The notes under the pieces are model-generated. The model saw only the letters and a list, made by a program, of their open reading frames with translations, searched no databases and was not told where the DNA came from. A stretch of DNA of 64,000 nucleotides from assembly GCF_002795245.1 (NCBI RefSeq), contig NZ_PGVG01000027.1:1-64000 (forward strand). Reading direction: 5' to 3'. Within the stretch, counting starts at the first letter, position 1; every line of letters begins with the position of its first letter. The position numbers and the translations under genes are program-made. Shown piece by piece: positions 44,957 to 53,772 of this stretch. The stretch comes from Bradyrhizobium forestalis. Its GTDB lineage: Bacteria; Pseudomonadota; Alphaproteobacteria; Rhizobiales; Xanthobacteraceae.

Positions 44957-45245
44957 CCAGCCGGTCGATCTCGACAAGCGCCGCGGCATGGCCGCGCAAA
45001 AGGCCACCGACCTGCGCCGCGCGCTGGCCGAGGTCGAGGCCCATGTCAGAGAGCTGCGCGAGCGCGAGGCCGATCTCGAACACCGCATGATGACGGTGCC
45101 CGCTGCGTCCTGGCAGGAAGCCGCGGTGAAGGCGCGCCATCTGCTCAACCTCTATGCTGCGAGTCTTCCGGCAGAGGACACGCGCCACCGCGCGCTGGTG
45201 TCGGCGCTGTTCGACGATTTCGCCCGGCTGTCCGGCGACGGCTGA
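44949..45245 (+). CDS. small coiled-coil hypothetical protein
   Basis: 98 residues from ATG 44949. A heptad-rich helix (KATDLRRALAEVEAHVREL, READLEHRMM) precedes a second helical part (WQEAAVKARHLLNLYAA). Cytosolic, no known domain; conserved-looking in composition. Overlaps the preceding micro-gene. Confidence 0.7.
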   Translation: MTDQPVDLDKRRGMAAQKATDLRRALAEVEAHVRELREREADLEHRMMTVPAASWQEAAVKARHLLNLYAASLPAEDTRHRALVSALFDDFARLSGDG

Positions 45246-45372
45246 GGCGAGCGACGGCCGCCTGCATTCTCGACACGTGCATGCTCCGCGAGCCGGGAAG
45301 CGGACGCGCGGCCCCGGTCAATGATTGGATGGTGCGAACTCGCCGAGAAGCGAACACGCAACGGAGTAAGCC

Positions 45373-45651
45373 ATGACCCTGACCAGCGGCCGCTTCATTG
45401 GCCACGAATACGACCGGATGATCGTCCGGTTCTCGATGCATGACGGCGCCAGGGAGATTCCTTGTGCGATCTCGACCTCCGCGATGGACGATCTCGAGCA
45501 GGGCCCGCGCGTCAGGCCGGAGCAGCGGGAAGCCCAATTCGCCCGTCTACGGGATCGCATCGAAGCATGCGCCGCGAGCAAATATCGCGCCACGGAGTTC
45601 GAAGGCACGCCGCCGGGCATCGTGCTTCGAGGCATCGATTTCAGGCCATAG
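45373..45651 (+). CDS. DUF1488-like small protein
   Basis: 92 residues. Beta-rich start MTLTSGRFIGHEYDRMIVRF, then REIPCAISTSAMDDLE and a charged helix (EQREAQFARLRDRIEACAA). The pattern fits DUF1488, in which a Cys in the ECxIS-type strand is common (here IPCAIS). Function unknown. Confidence 0.6.
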   Translation: MTLTSGRFIGHEYDRMIVRFSMHDGAREIPCAISTSAMDDLEQGPRVRPEQREAQFARLRDRIEACAASKYRATEFEGTPPGIVLRGIDFRP

Positions 45652-45726
45652 GAATGCAGCAGCCGCGACAGCTTGATCGGGCTTTTCCGCGGCGTCATGG
45701 CATGAGATCCGGAACCAAGATCGCTT

Positions 45727-46002
45727 CTACTCCGACCTTGCTTTGATCTCCGGCAAGGGCGGCTTGCGCTCGAAAGGCTTCTTTTTCGGTGGCGCAGGCA
45801 GCAATCCCTCCCTGATCGCCTGCTTCCGGGCGAGCTTGCGGGCGCGGCGAATGGCCTCGGATTTCTCGCGGGTCTTTCTCTCGGACGGCTTTTCGTAGGA
45901 CCGGCGCTGCTTCATTTCCCGGAAGACGCCCTCGCGCTGCATCTTCTTCTTGAGAACGCGAAGTGCCTGCTCAACATTGTTGTCTCTGACGAGTACGTGC
46001 AA
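45727..46002 (-). CDS. rpsU: 30S ribosomal protein S21
   Basis: 91 residues. The start is TTG at 46002: AGGAGG lies five bases upstream and translation then begins [17 protein letters not shown], the S21 N-terminus. The body [20 protein letters not shown] and [15 protein letters not shown] is classic S21, with a Lys/Pro-rich tail. Binds 16S rRNA near the anti-Shine-Dalgarno. Bradyrhizobium usually has several S21 copies; this one near cspA may be a stress-linked paralogue. Confidence 0.85.
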   Translation of the reverse strand: MHVLVRDNNVEQALRVLKKKMQREGVFREMKQRRSYEKPSERKTREKSEAIRRARKLARKQAIREGLLPAPPKKKPFERKPPLPEIKARSE

Positions 46003-46439
46003 ATGATCCTCCTGGCTCGGGCTGCGAATGCGAGACGTCCTGCAGGGCAGCCAATTGCGCAGGAGCTTCATTGCGATTGTTGAGGATAGCAGCGGCGACA
46101 TTCGTCGCAGCTTCGGACGAGCCGACTGCTTGTCACAGCGAGCAGCTTGGTGGCGTCAACGTGACCACCGTCGTGCAGCGCTGTCAATCGATAACGTCCT
46201 GCTTGCAGGTCGACGGACACACGCAAGGCGCCTCGATCGCAACACAGGAGCTGCCTCGCGGACAACAAACCGGCTTCGCTCCTTGCAAAACCGTGAAAGT
46301 CATATATATTGGGCCCGTTCGATTAGCCGCTGTGCCTTGTTGAATGCGCCCGCGGGCTCCTTTTCCAAAGACATCGACGAAGTTGAAGTTAACCGCGTGA
46401 TTGTCGCGCGGGATGCGCTCGCGCGCTTTGGAGAAGAAA
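46003..46439. other. rpsU-cspA intergenic region including the cspA 5' leader
   Basis: 437 bases without a convincing gene. The left part is the rpsU upstream region. The right part, from about 46317 to the cspA ATG, would be a transcribed leader of about 120 bases (contains GCGCCCGCGGGCTCC, able to fold). Long structured leaders are usual for cold-shock genes. Confidence 0.5.
46283..46310 (+). promoter_or_regulatory. probable cspA promoter
   Basis: TTGCAA (46283-46288), 16-bp spacer, TATATT (46305-46310). Predicted start near 46317 leaves a leader of about 120 bases before the cspA start codon. Confidence 0.55.
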
Positions 46440-46649
46440 ATGACGACAGGTACAGTCAAGTGGTTCAATGGCCAAAAGGGCTTCGGTTTCATTCAGCCGA
46501 GCGACGGCGGCAACGATGTGTTCGTTCACATCAGCGCCGTTGAAAGAGCCGGTCTTGCGGGTCTCGCAGAGGGCCAAAAGGTCAATTTCGAGATCAAGAC
46601 CGACAAGATGCGAGGCAAAGTCAGCGCTGAGAACCTCTCGCTGGCTTGA
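46440..46649 (+). CDS. cspA: cold-shock protein (CspA family)
   Basis: 69 residues from ATG 46440. RNP1 KGFGFIQP and RNP2 VFVHISAV on the five-strand cold-shock fold, starting [17 protein letters not shown]. Binds single-stranded RNA/DNA as an RNA chaperone. A long leader and an intrinsic terminator flank it. Confidence 0.95.
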   Translation: MTTGTVKWFNGQKGFGFIQPSDGGNDVFVHISAVERAGLAGLAEGQKVNFEIKTDKMRGKVSAENLSLA

Positions 46650-46692
46650 TATCGTGGCGCCGTTTCACGGATGTACTGAAACGGTTGCTCTG

Positions 46693-46718
46693 CCCGCTCA
46701 ATCCCGGGATTGAGCGGG
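46693..46718 (+). terminator. cspA terminator
   Basis: A perfect 26-base palindrome (CCCGCTCAATCCC and its complement) followed by TTTAG, 43 bases after the cspA stop codon. Confidence 0.7.
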
Positions 46719-46745
46719 TTTAGCCGTGGCGGATCCGGGTGAACG

Positions 46746-46988
46746 ATGAGCACCAAGAAACCGGCAGAGCCGTCACCCGAAAGCATTGCGCGTTCCGATC
46801 GCAAGCGCCTGGCCGCTGAAGAGGGAGCGCGGGCATTGGCAGACGTCGAAAGGCAAGCCATCGAGGTTCGCAAGAACATGGCGCGGCTCCGAGAGGTACG
46901 CGAGGCGAAGGAAGCAGCTGATGAAGCTCTTCGAGCGGCTTCGCCAGCGCCCACGCTCAGGAAGCGTTCAAGGAAGCCGGCGCGATAG
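46746..46988 (+). CDS. small charged helical hypothetical protein
   Basis: 80 residues, rich in Arg, Glu and Ala (SIARSDRKRLAAEEGARALA, NMARLREVREAKEAADEA) with a basic tail (TLRKRSRKPAR). Probably one long helix. Similar proteins occur in Bradyrhizobium; no function known. Confidence 0.65.
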   Translation: MSTKKPAEPSPESIARSDRKRLAAEEGARALADVERQAIEVRKNMARLREVREAKEAADEALRAASPAPTLRKRSRKPAR

Positions 46989-47048
46989 TCGTCTTCGACG
47001 CCGCCGGCGAAATCTGAAGTGCCGATCACATGCCGGAGAGTGCAGATC

Positions 47049-47261
47049 GTGCCTAAAATCAAGCCAGACCAAGGGACCATCACCTTCTTTCTCGCGTCCG
47101 GCCCAAATCGGCAGATGTGCCGGCTTGCCACGACCTTCAACACGCAGAAGCAGGCCTTCAGCTATCTCCAGAAGCATCGAACGGAGTTCGAGCGTATGGC
47201 GCGGGCGCGCCTGGCTTCAGGCGAGCTCGAGGACGGCATTGTCGTGCTATCGATGCTCTAG
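47049..47261 (+). CDS. small hypothetical protein
   Basis: 70 residues from GTG 47049, with GGAGAG eight bases upstream. Sequence KIKPDQGTITFFLASGPNRQ then FNTQKQAFSYLQKHRTEFER and GELEDGIVVLSML; a strand-helix-strand arrangement. No family recognised. An in-frame ATG at 47019 would add ten residues. Confidence 0.6.
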   Translation: MPKIKPDQGTITFFLASGPNRQMCRLATTFNTQKQAFSYLQKHRTEFERMARARLASGELEDGIVVLSML

Positions 47262-47299
47262 TCAGTGCAGGCACGTGAGCGAGAGCACTTTTGGCGGTC

Positions 47300-47536
47300 T
47301 CAATCGGCTCGTCGAACTCTTTCGTCGACGAATGTCGCTCTCAAGACGGGGCCGCTCGCATCCCGAACATTGATGGCGACGCCATCGCTGCTGGCGAACG
47401 GCTCGAGCTGTTTGGCAATGTCGGCAAGTGACAGCGCCGCCTCGATCTCCGCGGCTCGCCGGCCGGCCAAATCCAGGCCTTCTTCGTCTACGACGAGCGC
47501 TTCACCATCCCAGATGTCGAAGTAGAATTGCGACAC
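47300..47536 (-). CDS. DUF6894 family protein
   Basis: 78 residues, GTG start. Opens SQFYFDIWDGEALVVDEEGL, the characteristic YYFDI-x-DG start of DUF6894, then a helix (RRAAEIEAALSLADIAKQ) and VAINVRDASGPVLRATF. Function unknown. Its start overlaps the stop of the upstream small gene (TAGTG). Confidence 0.75.
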   Translation of the reverse strand: MSQFYFDIWDGEALVVDEEGLDLAGRRAAEIEAALSLADIAKQLEPFASSDGVAINVRDASGPVLRATFVDERVRRAD

Positions 47537-47721
47537 TAGGTCGTCCTCTCGGACTGGCGTCGTCGTTCAGCCTCCCGCGCCAGCCGTTCAGCCTTCAATC
47601 GCTCCCGATTTGCGTGGAAAGCCTGCTCCGCTTTCTCGTAATCGGTCGCGGGCTTGGTCGCGGTCTGCTTGAAGAGCTTGTTCGCCTCCTTCGCTGCATG
47701 CGATTGGGAATGCCGTCTCAT
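47536..47721 (-). CDS. small charged hypothetical protein
   Basis: 61 residues from ATG 47721 with GGGAGGA upstream. Highly polar helix (FHANRERLKAERLAREAERR). Coupled to the DUF6894 gene by a TAGTG overlap. No known family. Confidence 0.65.
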   Translation of the reverse strand: MRRHSQSHAAKEANKLFKQTATKPATDYEKAEQAFHANRERLKAERLAREAERRRQSERTT

Positions 47722-47957
47722 TGCTTGTCCTCCCTGTCTCCAGTGATTCGAAGTCCGCCGGTGGCGGCGGCGGCTTGGGGCCCAGCCCATTCTCGGATCG
47801 GCTTGCTGCGCTTGGACCGATCAATTCGCACGCGGTCCGTCGAGCAGATCCGCCCGCGGATCGCCCTGTGCTCCGCCGTCCCCTCCGGCGGACGTCAAAG
47901 ACCAAACCGCCGGTCGCTGATGCGTTCCTATCGGCCGGGAATATCGCTCAAAGGCGC

Positions 47958-48170
47958 CTACGCCGACCGCTTCACCGCAGCCCCGCCCGCGGGCGCCAGG
48001 TCGAGCCGCCTCAGCATCGCCCTCGCCTGCTCGGCGCAGTGCTCGATCAGCCAGCGCTCGAAGGCAACCGGCGCCAGCGCGGGTGCGTAGAGGAAGCCCT
48101 GAACGATGTCGCAGCCGAGCTCGGCCAGCACGTCCGGAATTTCCGTCACAAGGCGATCGGAGGCGGACAT
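47958..48170 (-). pseudogene. EAL-domain C-terminal remnant
   Basis: About 70 residues that match only the last part of an EAL phosphodiesterase: DVLAELGCDIVQGFLYAPAL then FERWLIEHCAEQA. The catalytic EAL, DDFGTG and metal residues are absent. Not derived from the intact GGDEF-EAL gene nearby, whose equivalent stretch differs (LGVNFAQGYLFGRPQ). Confidence 0.65.
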
Positions 48171-48323
48171 CGTCTGACCCGACGGCATCGGGAAATGCGG
48201 CAATCGGCCGAGGCTAACGCTCCGATGGTGTCCAAGATGTTTTTGCCGTTCCGCCGCGCCGCGCCAAGACGCGACATGCTTAACGTCCGGCGAAAACACT
48301 GAAGGTATCTTGGCGTCCGGAAC

Positions 48324-49634
48324 CTATTGAAATCCCGGTTTGGGCTTGTGCAGCCGCCCGGCTACGGCGCGCACCTTGCCCGGCGATGCCCGCCAGATCG
48401 AGAGCGCCGACAATCCGCTCACGATCATTGCGACGGCAAAAGCCAGCGTGTAGTCGCCGGCGCGATCATAGAGCAAGCCCGTCACCCACGGTCCGGCCGC
48501 ACCACCCGCCAGCGCCGCCAGCATGATCGTGCCGAAGATGCTGCCCTGGTGCCTGCCCTGGAAAACCTCGAACACCACCGCGCCCATGATCGAGGTGAGG
48601 CCGTAGCCGAGCGCGCCTTGCGTGAACACCATGAGATAAACCAGCCAGAGCGACGATTGATACTTCAGCGCGATCAACGCAGCGAAGCAGACGACAAAAC
48701 CTGCGCAGCCGATCGCCCAGACCCACTCCCGGCCAATGCGGTCGGAGACATGCCCCAGCACGATCTGGCCGGGAATGCCGAGCAGGCTGACGATGCCGAG
48801 CGCCCACACCGCAGCGCTGGGACTGAAGCCAATGTCGAGCAGGAATTTGGTCTGGTGCACCTGCACCGCGTACCAAATGTAGAGGCCGCAGAAATAGCCC
48901 AGCGCGATCCACCAGAAACGCGCCGTCGCCACGGCGCGTCGCAGCGTCCATTCGGTGCCGGTCCAGACGGGATCGACGATGTTGGAGACGGATTTTGCGG
49001 CGCCTGCGGCCGGCGCAGCATCGCCGTCCGGCTGAAGGCCGATGTCCTCGGGGCGCTTGCGCAGCAACAGATTGATCGGCGCCAGCACGATCAGGACGAG
49101 CAGTCCCATCGCGGTGCAGGCGGTGCGCCACCCGGTTTGCTCGATCAGGTGCTGTACCCATGGCAGCAGCGTCACCGAGCCGATGCCGACGCCGGCGAAG
49201 GCGATACCGATGGCGAAGCCGCGCTTGCGGATGAACCAGTTCGGCAGGAACAGCGACTGGCCGGAATAGCCGAGACAGACGCTGCCGGCGCCGACCATGA
49301 CGCCCATGGTCACATAGAGATGCCAGGGCGCGCTGGTCAGCGGTGCCAGCAGCAGCCCGCCGCCCATCAGCACGACACCGAGCTCCATCACCGCGCGCGG
49401 GCCCGCGCGATCCATCAGGCGGCCGATCAGCGGGCTGACCACGCCCGACACCACGAAGCCGAATGAGAAGGCGCCCGCAGTGACGCCGCGCTCCCAGCCG
49501 AACTCGGAGATGATGGGCGGAAAGAACAATGAAAAGGCGGTGCGCGCGTTGACGCCGATGGCCATCGTGACGAAGGTCACGGCGACCACGACCCAGCCGT
49601 AGAAGAACGGAAGCCGCATTTTTGAGTGTTTCAT
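48324..49634 (-). CDS. MFS transporter
   Basis: 436 residues from ATG 49634, 12 membrane helices. The first half contains GRLMDRAGPRAVMELG (the MFS A-motif loop) and FLPNWFIRKRGFAIGIAFAG, typical of the monocarboxylate/oxalate-formate-like group; the second half has LGHVSDRIGREWVWAIG. Likely exchanges or imports small organic anions. Substrate unknown. Confidence 0.9.
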   Translation of the reverse strand: MKHSKMRLPFFYGWVVVAVTFVTMAIGVNARTAFSLFFPPIISEFGWERGVTAGAFSFGFVVSGVVSPLIGRLMDRAGPRAVMELGVVLMGGGLLLAPLTSAPWHLYVTMGVMVGAGSVCLGYSGQSLFLPNWFIRKRGFAIGIAFAGVGIGSVTLLPWVQHLIEQTGWRTACTAMGLLVLIVLAPINLLLRKRPEDIGLQPDGDAAPAAGAAKSVSNIVDPVWTGTEWTLRRAVATARFWWIALGYFCGLYIWYAVQVHQTKFLLDIGFSPSAAVWALGIVSLLGIPGQIVLGHVSDRIGREWVWAIGCAGFVVCFAALIALKYQSSLWLVYLMVFTQGALGYGLTSIMGAVVFEVFQGRHQGSIFGTIMLAALAGGAAGPWVTGLLYDRAGDYTLAFAVAMIVSGLSALSIWRASPGKVRAVAGRLHKPKPGFQ

Positions 49635-49740
49635 CCCTGGACGATCCTTCGGACCATCTGGGCATGTCCGGGTCAAGCGCTTTTCATGCATGCCCGCTGA
49701 GCGGTGGAGCTACCGCATTTCAGAGCGGTTTCCCTGCAGC

Positions 49741-49872
49741 CCATCCTTCGAGACGCCCGCTTTAGGCGGGCTCCTCAGGATGAGGACGGAGTGTGCGGCA
49801 GCAGTTTCAACGAGCACCGATGCTGCCTAGCCTCATCCTGAGGAGCGCGGAACGCGCGTCTCGAAGGACGAG
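49741..49872. repeat. inverted intergenic repeat
   Basis: Outer arms CATCCTTCGAGACGC and GCGTCTCGAAGGACG, inner arms CTCCTCAGGATGAGG and CCTCATCCTGAGGAG, a form common in Bradyrhizobium intergenic regions. It fills the gap between the MFS start and the GGDEF-EAL stop. Confidence 0.7.
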
Positions 49873-49880
49873 GCGTGCGC

Positions 49881-52310
49881 TCAGGCGGCGTCGAGCTCTG
49901 ACGATTTGACCGGCGCGTCGAACAGGATCCGCTCGATCGGCTGCGGCCGGCCGAACAGATAGCCTTGCGCAAAATTGACGCCGAGCGCCTTCAGCCGCTC
50001 GAATTCCTCGCGCGTCTCGACGCCTTCGGCGGTGACCGACATGTCCAGTCCGCGCGCCAGCGTCACGATCGAGGAGATGATGGCGGAAGAGCGCGGCTGA
50101 TGCGTGAGGTTGCGGATGAACGACTTGTCGATCTTGATCTTGTCGAACGGAAACGCAGTCAGGTAGCTGAGCGAGGAATAGCCGGTGCCGAAATCGTCGA
50201 GCGCGAGCTCGATGCCGTGGCGCTTCAGCCGCTCCATGAAGGCGTGGTTCTCGACGGCGCGCTCCAGCAGCACGGATTCCGTGATCTCGATCTCCAGCCG
50301 CTGCGGCGGCAGGCCGGAATCGGCGAGCGCCGCGCAGATCATTTCGAACAGCTCGGCTTCCTTGAACTGGATCGGCGACAAATTGACGGCGACCATGAGA
50401 TCGGAGGGCCAGCCGGCGGCGGCCGCGCAGGCGCGCCGCAGCACGAATTCGCCGAGCGGCACGGTCAGCCCGGTCTCCTCCGCGAGCGCAATGAACTGGT
50501 CCGGCGGGATCAGTCCGCGCGACGGATGCCGCCAGCGCACCAACGCCTCGAAGCCGCGTCGTGCGCCGCTGAGGGCGTCGACGAACGGCTGGTAGTGCAC
50601 CTCCAGCTGGCAGCGCGCGATGGCGTCGCGCAGATCTCCTTCCAGCGTGTTGCGGGCCTCCAGCTCGGCCGACATCGCCTCGTCGTAGATGGTGAAGCAG
50701 TTGCGGCCGGCCGATTTCGAACGATAGAGCGCGAGATCCGCCTTCTTCAGGAGCTGCTCCTGATCGCTGCCGTGATCCGGCGCGATCGCGATGCCGATGC
50801 TGGTGCCGATCTCGACGCGGTGTCCGGGCAGCAGGAACGGTTCGCTCACGAGCTTGGCGATCCGCGCCGCCAGCTCGGTCGAGCAGGCGCGCTGATCCTC
50901 GCCGGCTTCCTGGATGATGGCGAATTCGTCGCCGCCGAGCCGCGCCAGCACGTCGCTGGCGCGCACTGCGGATTTCAGCCGCTGCGCCACCTGGCGCAGC
51001 AGTGCATCGCCGGCTGCGTGACCGAGGGAGTCGTTGACGTTCTTGAAGCGGTCGAGATCGAGCATCAGGATCGAGAAGGGCAGGCCCCTCACGCTCAACT
51101 GGCTGTTCATCTCGTCGAGCCGGGTGAGGAAGAAGGCGCGGTTCGGCAGCCCGGTGAGGATGTCGGTCTGGGCGAGCTCGAGCACCCGCCGGTTCGCCAG
51201 CGACAGCCGCCGCGAATTGCGGCTTGCGAGCATCAGATAGGTCGACAGCGACAGCGTCAGCAGCATGCCGACGGTGAGGACCGCGACCGCGCGATCGTAA
51301 GTCGTCGCCAGCGGACCGCCGGCGGTAGGAACCGCCCGCACCTGCCAATCGGTGTCCCCGATCCTGAGACTGCCCGACCAGTGCACGACCCGTGCGATGT
51401 CGCGCATCGACCGCAACGCCGTGGCGGCCGACGAATAATCCGGCAGCGTTTCCTCCAGGCTGACGATCTGCGCCGTGAAGGGCGGGAAGACGTTCATGTT
51501 GACCGCGGGGCTTGCTCCGGTGGTCACGCGAATGGACTGGATCAGCAGCGGCAGGTCGAAGATGCCGACCACGAAGCCGGCGAGATTGCGGCGCCGGTCC
51601 GCGATCTCCTCGCGCGATGTTCCCTTGGCGTAGACGGGAATGGCGACGAGGACGTCGGGCGGCCGGCCGCCCTCCTTCGGCTCGAACAGGCGCGTGCGAA
51701 TGGCCGCGACGCGATCGTTGTCACGCGCGCGCTCCAGCACCGCCTGGCGCTCCGGAACGGTCGTGTAGTCCATGCCGTAGACCGACGAGGTCTTCGGCTG
51801 AGTCGAGTAGAACACCGGAAAATATTCGTCGCTCTGCGGCGCAGTGGCGAAATTCTCGCCCTGCAGCGACTTGATGCGATAACTGGACACGCCGTCCCTG
51901 ATCGCGGCGGTCTCGTATTCCGCGCGCTCCTTGCGGCTGACGCGCGGCAACCAGGCAATGCGCAGCATGCCGGGATGGCGCTCGAACAGGCGGGCGCTGA
52001 AGGTCTCGAATTCGCTGCGGGTGACTTCGTCGCTGGTCGATTCGAACAGCGTGCGCAACGCGAGAAGCCTCGATATGTACTCGTTCATGCCGTTCTGCAT
52101 GACGATCGCCTGGGTCTCGGCCGCGTTCTCGAACTCGATCCTGTTGACGCGATCTTCCCATCGCGCCACGGCGGCAGCGCCCACGATCGAGAACAGAAGG
52201 CCGACGCCGACGGCGACGAGCGCCGGGCGATAGAGCCCGAGCAGCGGCGCGGCGCGCCACCATCCGGCCATGCGCCTCCGATTCTGATCGTTCTGATCGC
52301 GACCGCCCAT
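49881..52310 (-). CDS. CHASE-GGDEF-EAL cyclic-di-GMP enzyme
   Basis: 809 residues. TM1 near residue 30-50, a periplasmic CHASE sensor (about 80-300), TM2 near 345, GGDEF domain with intact RLGGDEFAII, and EAL domain with FEALVRWRHP, DDFGTGYSS and KIDKSFI. Both diguanylate cyclase and phosphodiesterase active sites look complete, so the net output depends on the signal sensed by CHASE. An ATG at residue 14 is an alternative start. Confidence 0.93.
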   Translation of the reverse strand: MGGRDQNDQNRRRMAGWWRAAPLLGLYRPALVAVGVGLLFSIVGAAAVARWEDRVNRIEFENAAETQAIVMQNGMNEYISRLLALRTLFESTSDEVTRSEFETFSARLFERHPGMLRIAWLPRVSRKERAEYETAAIRDGVSSYRIKSLQGENFATAPQSDEYFPVFYSTQPKTSSVYGMDYTTVPERQAVLERARDNDRVAAIRTRLFEPKEGGRPPDVLVAIPVYAKGTSREEIADRRRNLAGFVVGIFDLPLLIQSIRVTTGASPAVNMNVFPPFTAQIVSLEETLPDYSSAATALRSMRDIARVVHWSGSLRIGDTDWQVRAVPTAGGPLATTYDRAVAVLTVGMLLTLSLSTYLMLASRNSRRLSLANRRVLELAQTDILTGLPNRAFFLTRLDEMNSQLSVRGLPFSILMLDLDRFKNVNDSLGHAAGDALLRQVAQRLKSAVRASDVLARLGGDEFAIIQEAGEDQRACSTELAARIAKLVSEPFLLPGHRVEIGTSIGIAIAPDHGSDQEQLLKKADLALYRSKSAGRNCFTIYDEAMSAELEARNTLEGDLRDAIARCQLEVHYQPFVDALSGARRGFEALVRWRHPSRGLIPPDQFIALAEETGLTVPLGEFVLRRACAAAAGWPSDLMVAVNLSPIQFKEAELFEMICAALADSGLPPQRLEIEITESVLLERAVENHAFMERLKRHGIELALDDFGTGYSSLSYLTAFPFDKIKIDKSFIRNLTHQPRSSAIISSIVTLARGLDMSVTAEGVETREEFERLKALGVNFAQGYLFGRPQPIERILFDAPVKSSELDAA

Positions 52311-52599
52311 CTCGAAGCCGCTGTCCCCTATCCGCGACGAACCGAACCTCTGGTTGAGGTTCCGGCGTCGCTATCGGAACAAGACGGCGGTTAAGAACTG
52401 CACAATTTCGGAACCCGATCGTTTTGCAATGCGGAAATTAGTTAACGAAGTCTGCGAACGAGCCGGCATTGTGGAAACAAATTACCGGTTTTACCCGGAG
52501 TACTACGGTCCTTCGAGACAGTGCCGCTTAGCAAGCTATTCAGGCTCGCGAGGATATTTTGCTCGAGATTTCTTCCAACGATCCGGCAAAAAACTCCCG

Positions 52600-53766
52600 A
52601 TGCATCGATTTCGAGCAGCGAGATCCGTCGTCCTGACCGTCGTGCTCCTCGCCGCGACCACGCTCGCGGCCAGGAGCGAGGAGGCCGGCGTCAGCGAGGA
52701 TGCGATCCTGTTCGGCCAGGCCGCCGCGCTGGAAGGCCCCTCCTCCGCGCTCGGACAGCGCATGCGGCAAGGCATCGTCGCGGCGTTCACCGAGATCAAC
52801 GCCAAGGGCGGCGTCCACGGCCGCAAGCTCCAGCTCATCAGCCGCGACGACGGCTACGACCCCGACCGTTCCGTAGCGCAGACGCTGCGCCTGATCGAGG
52901 ACGACAAGGTGTTCGCGCTGATCGGCGCGGTGGGCACGCCGACCGCCATGGCAACGATTCCGATCACCAGTGCCAAGAACATTCCTTTCATCGGCCCCTT
53001 CACCGGCGCCGAGTTCCTGCGCGACCTCGAACTTCCGAACGTGGTCAACATCCGCGCGAGCTACGGCGCGGAGGCGGAGGCCTGGATCAAGCATCTCACC
53101 GAGGATCGCAAGTTCACCCGCATCGGCATCTTCTACCAGGACGATTCCTTCGGCCGCGATGGTCTGCTTGGCGTGAAGCGTGCGCTCGCCAGGCGTGGCC
53201 TCGAGCTCGCCGCCGAAGGCACCTTCGAGCGCAACACCCGCGCGGTCGCCGCGGCCTGGCGGATGATCAAGCGCGCCGAACCAGAGGCCATCGTGATGGT
53301 CGGGACCTACGGGCCCTGTGCGGAGTTCATCAAGCTCGCGCACCGCAGCGGCTTCTATCCGACCTTCGTCAACATCTCCTTCGTCGGCGCCAATGCGCTC
53401 GCCACCGAGCTCGGCCCTGAGGGCGAAGGGGTCATCGTCTCGCAGGTCGTGCCGTTTCCCTGGGACCGCTCGCTCAAGCTCGTCGCCGACTATCAGGCGG
53501 CGCAGGCGGCGTTCGATCCGACGCTGACGCCGGATTTCGTGTCGCTGGAGGGCTATCTCTCCGGCCGCCTCGCGGCCGCGGCGCTGGAAAAGGCAGGCCC
53601 CAATCCGACGCGCGCGAGCCTGCTACGCGCCATCAACGACATCGGCCGTTTCGACATCAGCGGCAACACCGTCACCGTCGGCACACGCATGATCGACACG
53701 CCGCCCAGGGTCTTCCTGACGGTGATCCAGAAGGACGGGACGTTCAAGGCGGTGGACCGGCTGTAG
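52600..53766 (+). CDS. branched-chain-amino-acid-type ABC substrate-binding protein
   Basis: 388 residues from ATG 52600 (the frame is open for 80 codons upstream but that part is not signal-like). Signal peptide HRFRAARSVVLTVVLLAATT, then Peripla_BP_6: ILFGQAAALEGPSSALGQRM, GGVHGRKLQLISRDDGYDPD, DDKVFALIGAVGTPTAMATI. No transporter genes are adjacent. May feed a permease elsewhere or act as a sensor. Confidence 0.9.
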   Translation: MHRFRAARSVVLTVVLLAATTLAARSEEAGVSEDAILFGQAAALEGPSSALGQRMRQGIVAAFTEINAKGGVHGRKLQLISRDDGYDPDRSVAQTLRLIEDDKVFALIGAVGTPTAMATIPITSAKNIPFIGPFTGAEFLRDLELPNVVNIRASYGAEAEAWIKHLTEDRKFTRIGIFYQDDSFGRDGLLGVKRALARRGLELAAEGTFERNTRAVAAAWRMIKRAEPEAIVMVGTYGPCAEFIKLAHRSGFYPTFVNISFVGANALATELGPEGEGVIVSQVVPFPWDRSLKLVADYQAAQAAFDPTLTPDFVSLEGYLSGRLAAAALEKAGPNPTRASLLRAINDIGRFDISGNTVTVGTRMIDTPPRVFLTVIQKDGTFKAVDRL

Positions 53767-53772
53767 AGCCCT

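Noticed and set aside
46071-46343. 90-codon plus-strand frame between rpsU and cspA
   Set aside because: No ribosome-binding site and low-complexity mixed composition; it crosses the predicted cspA promoter.
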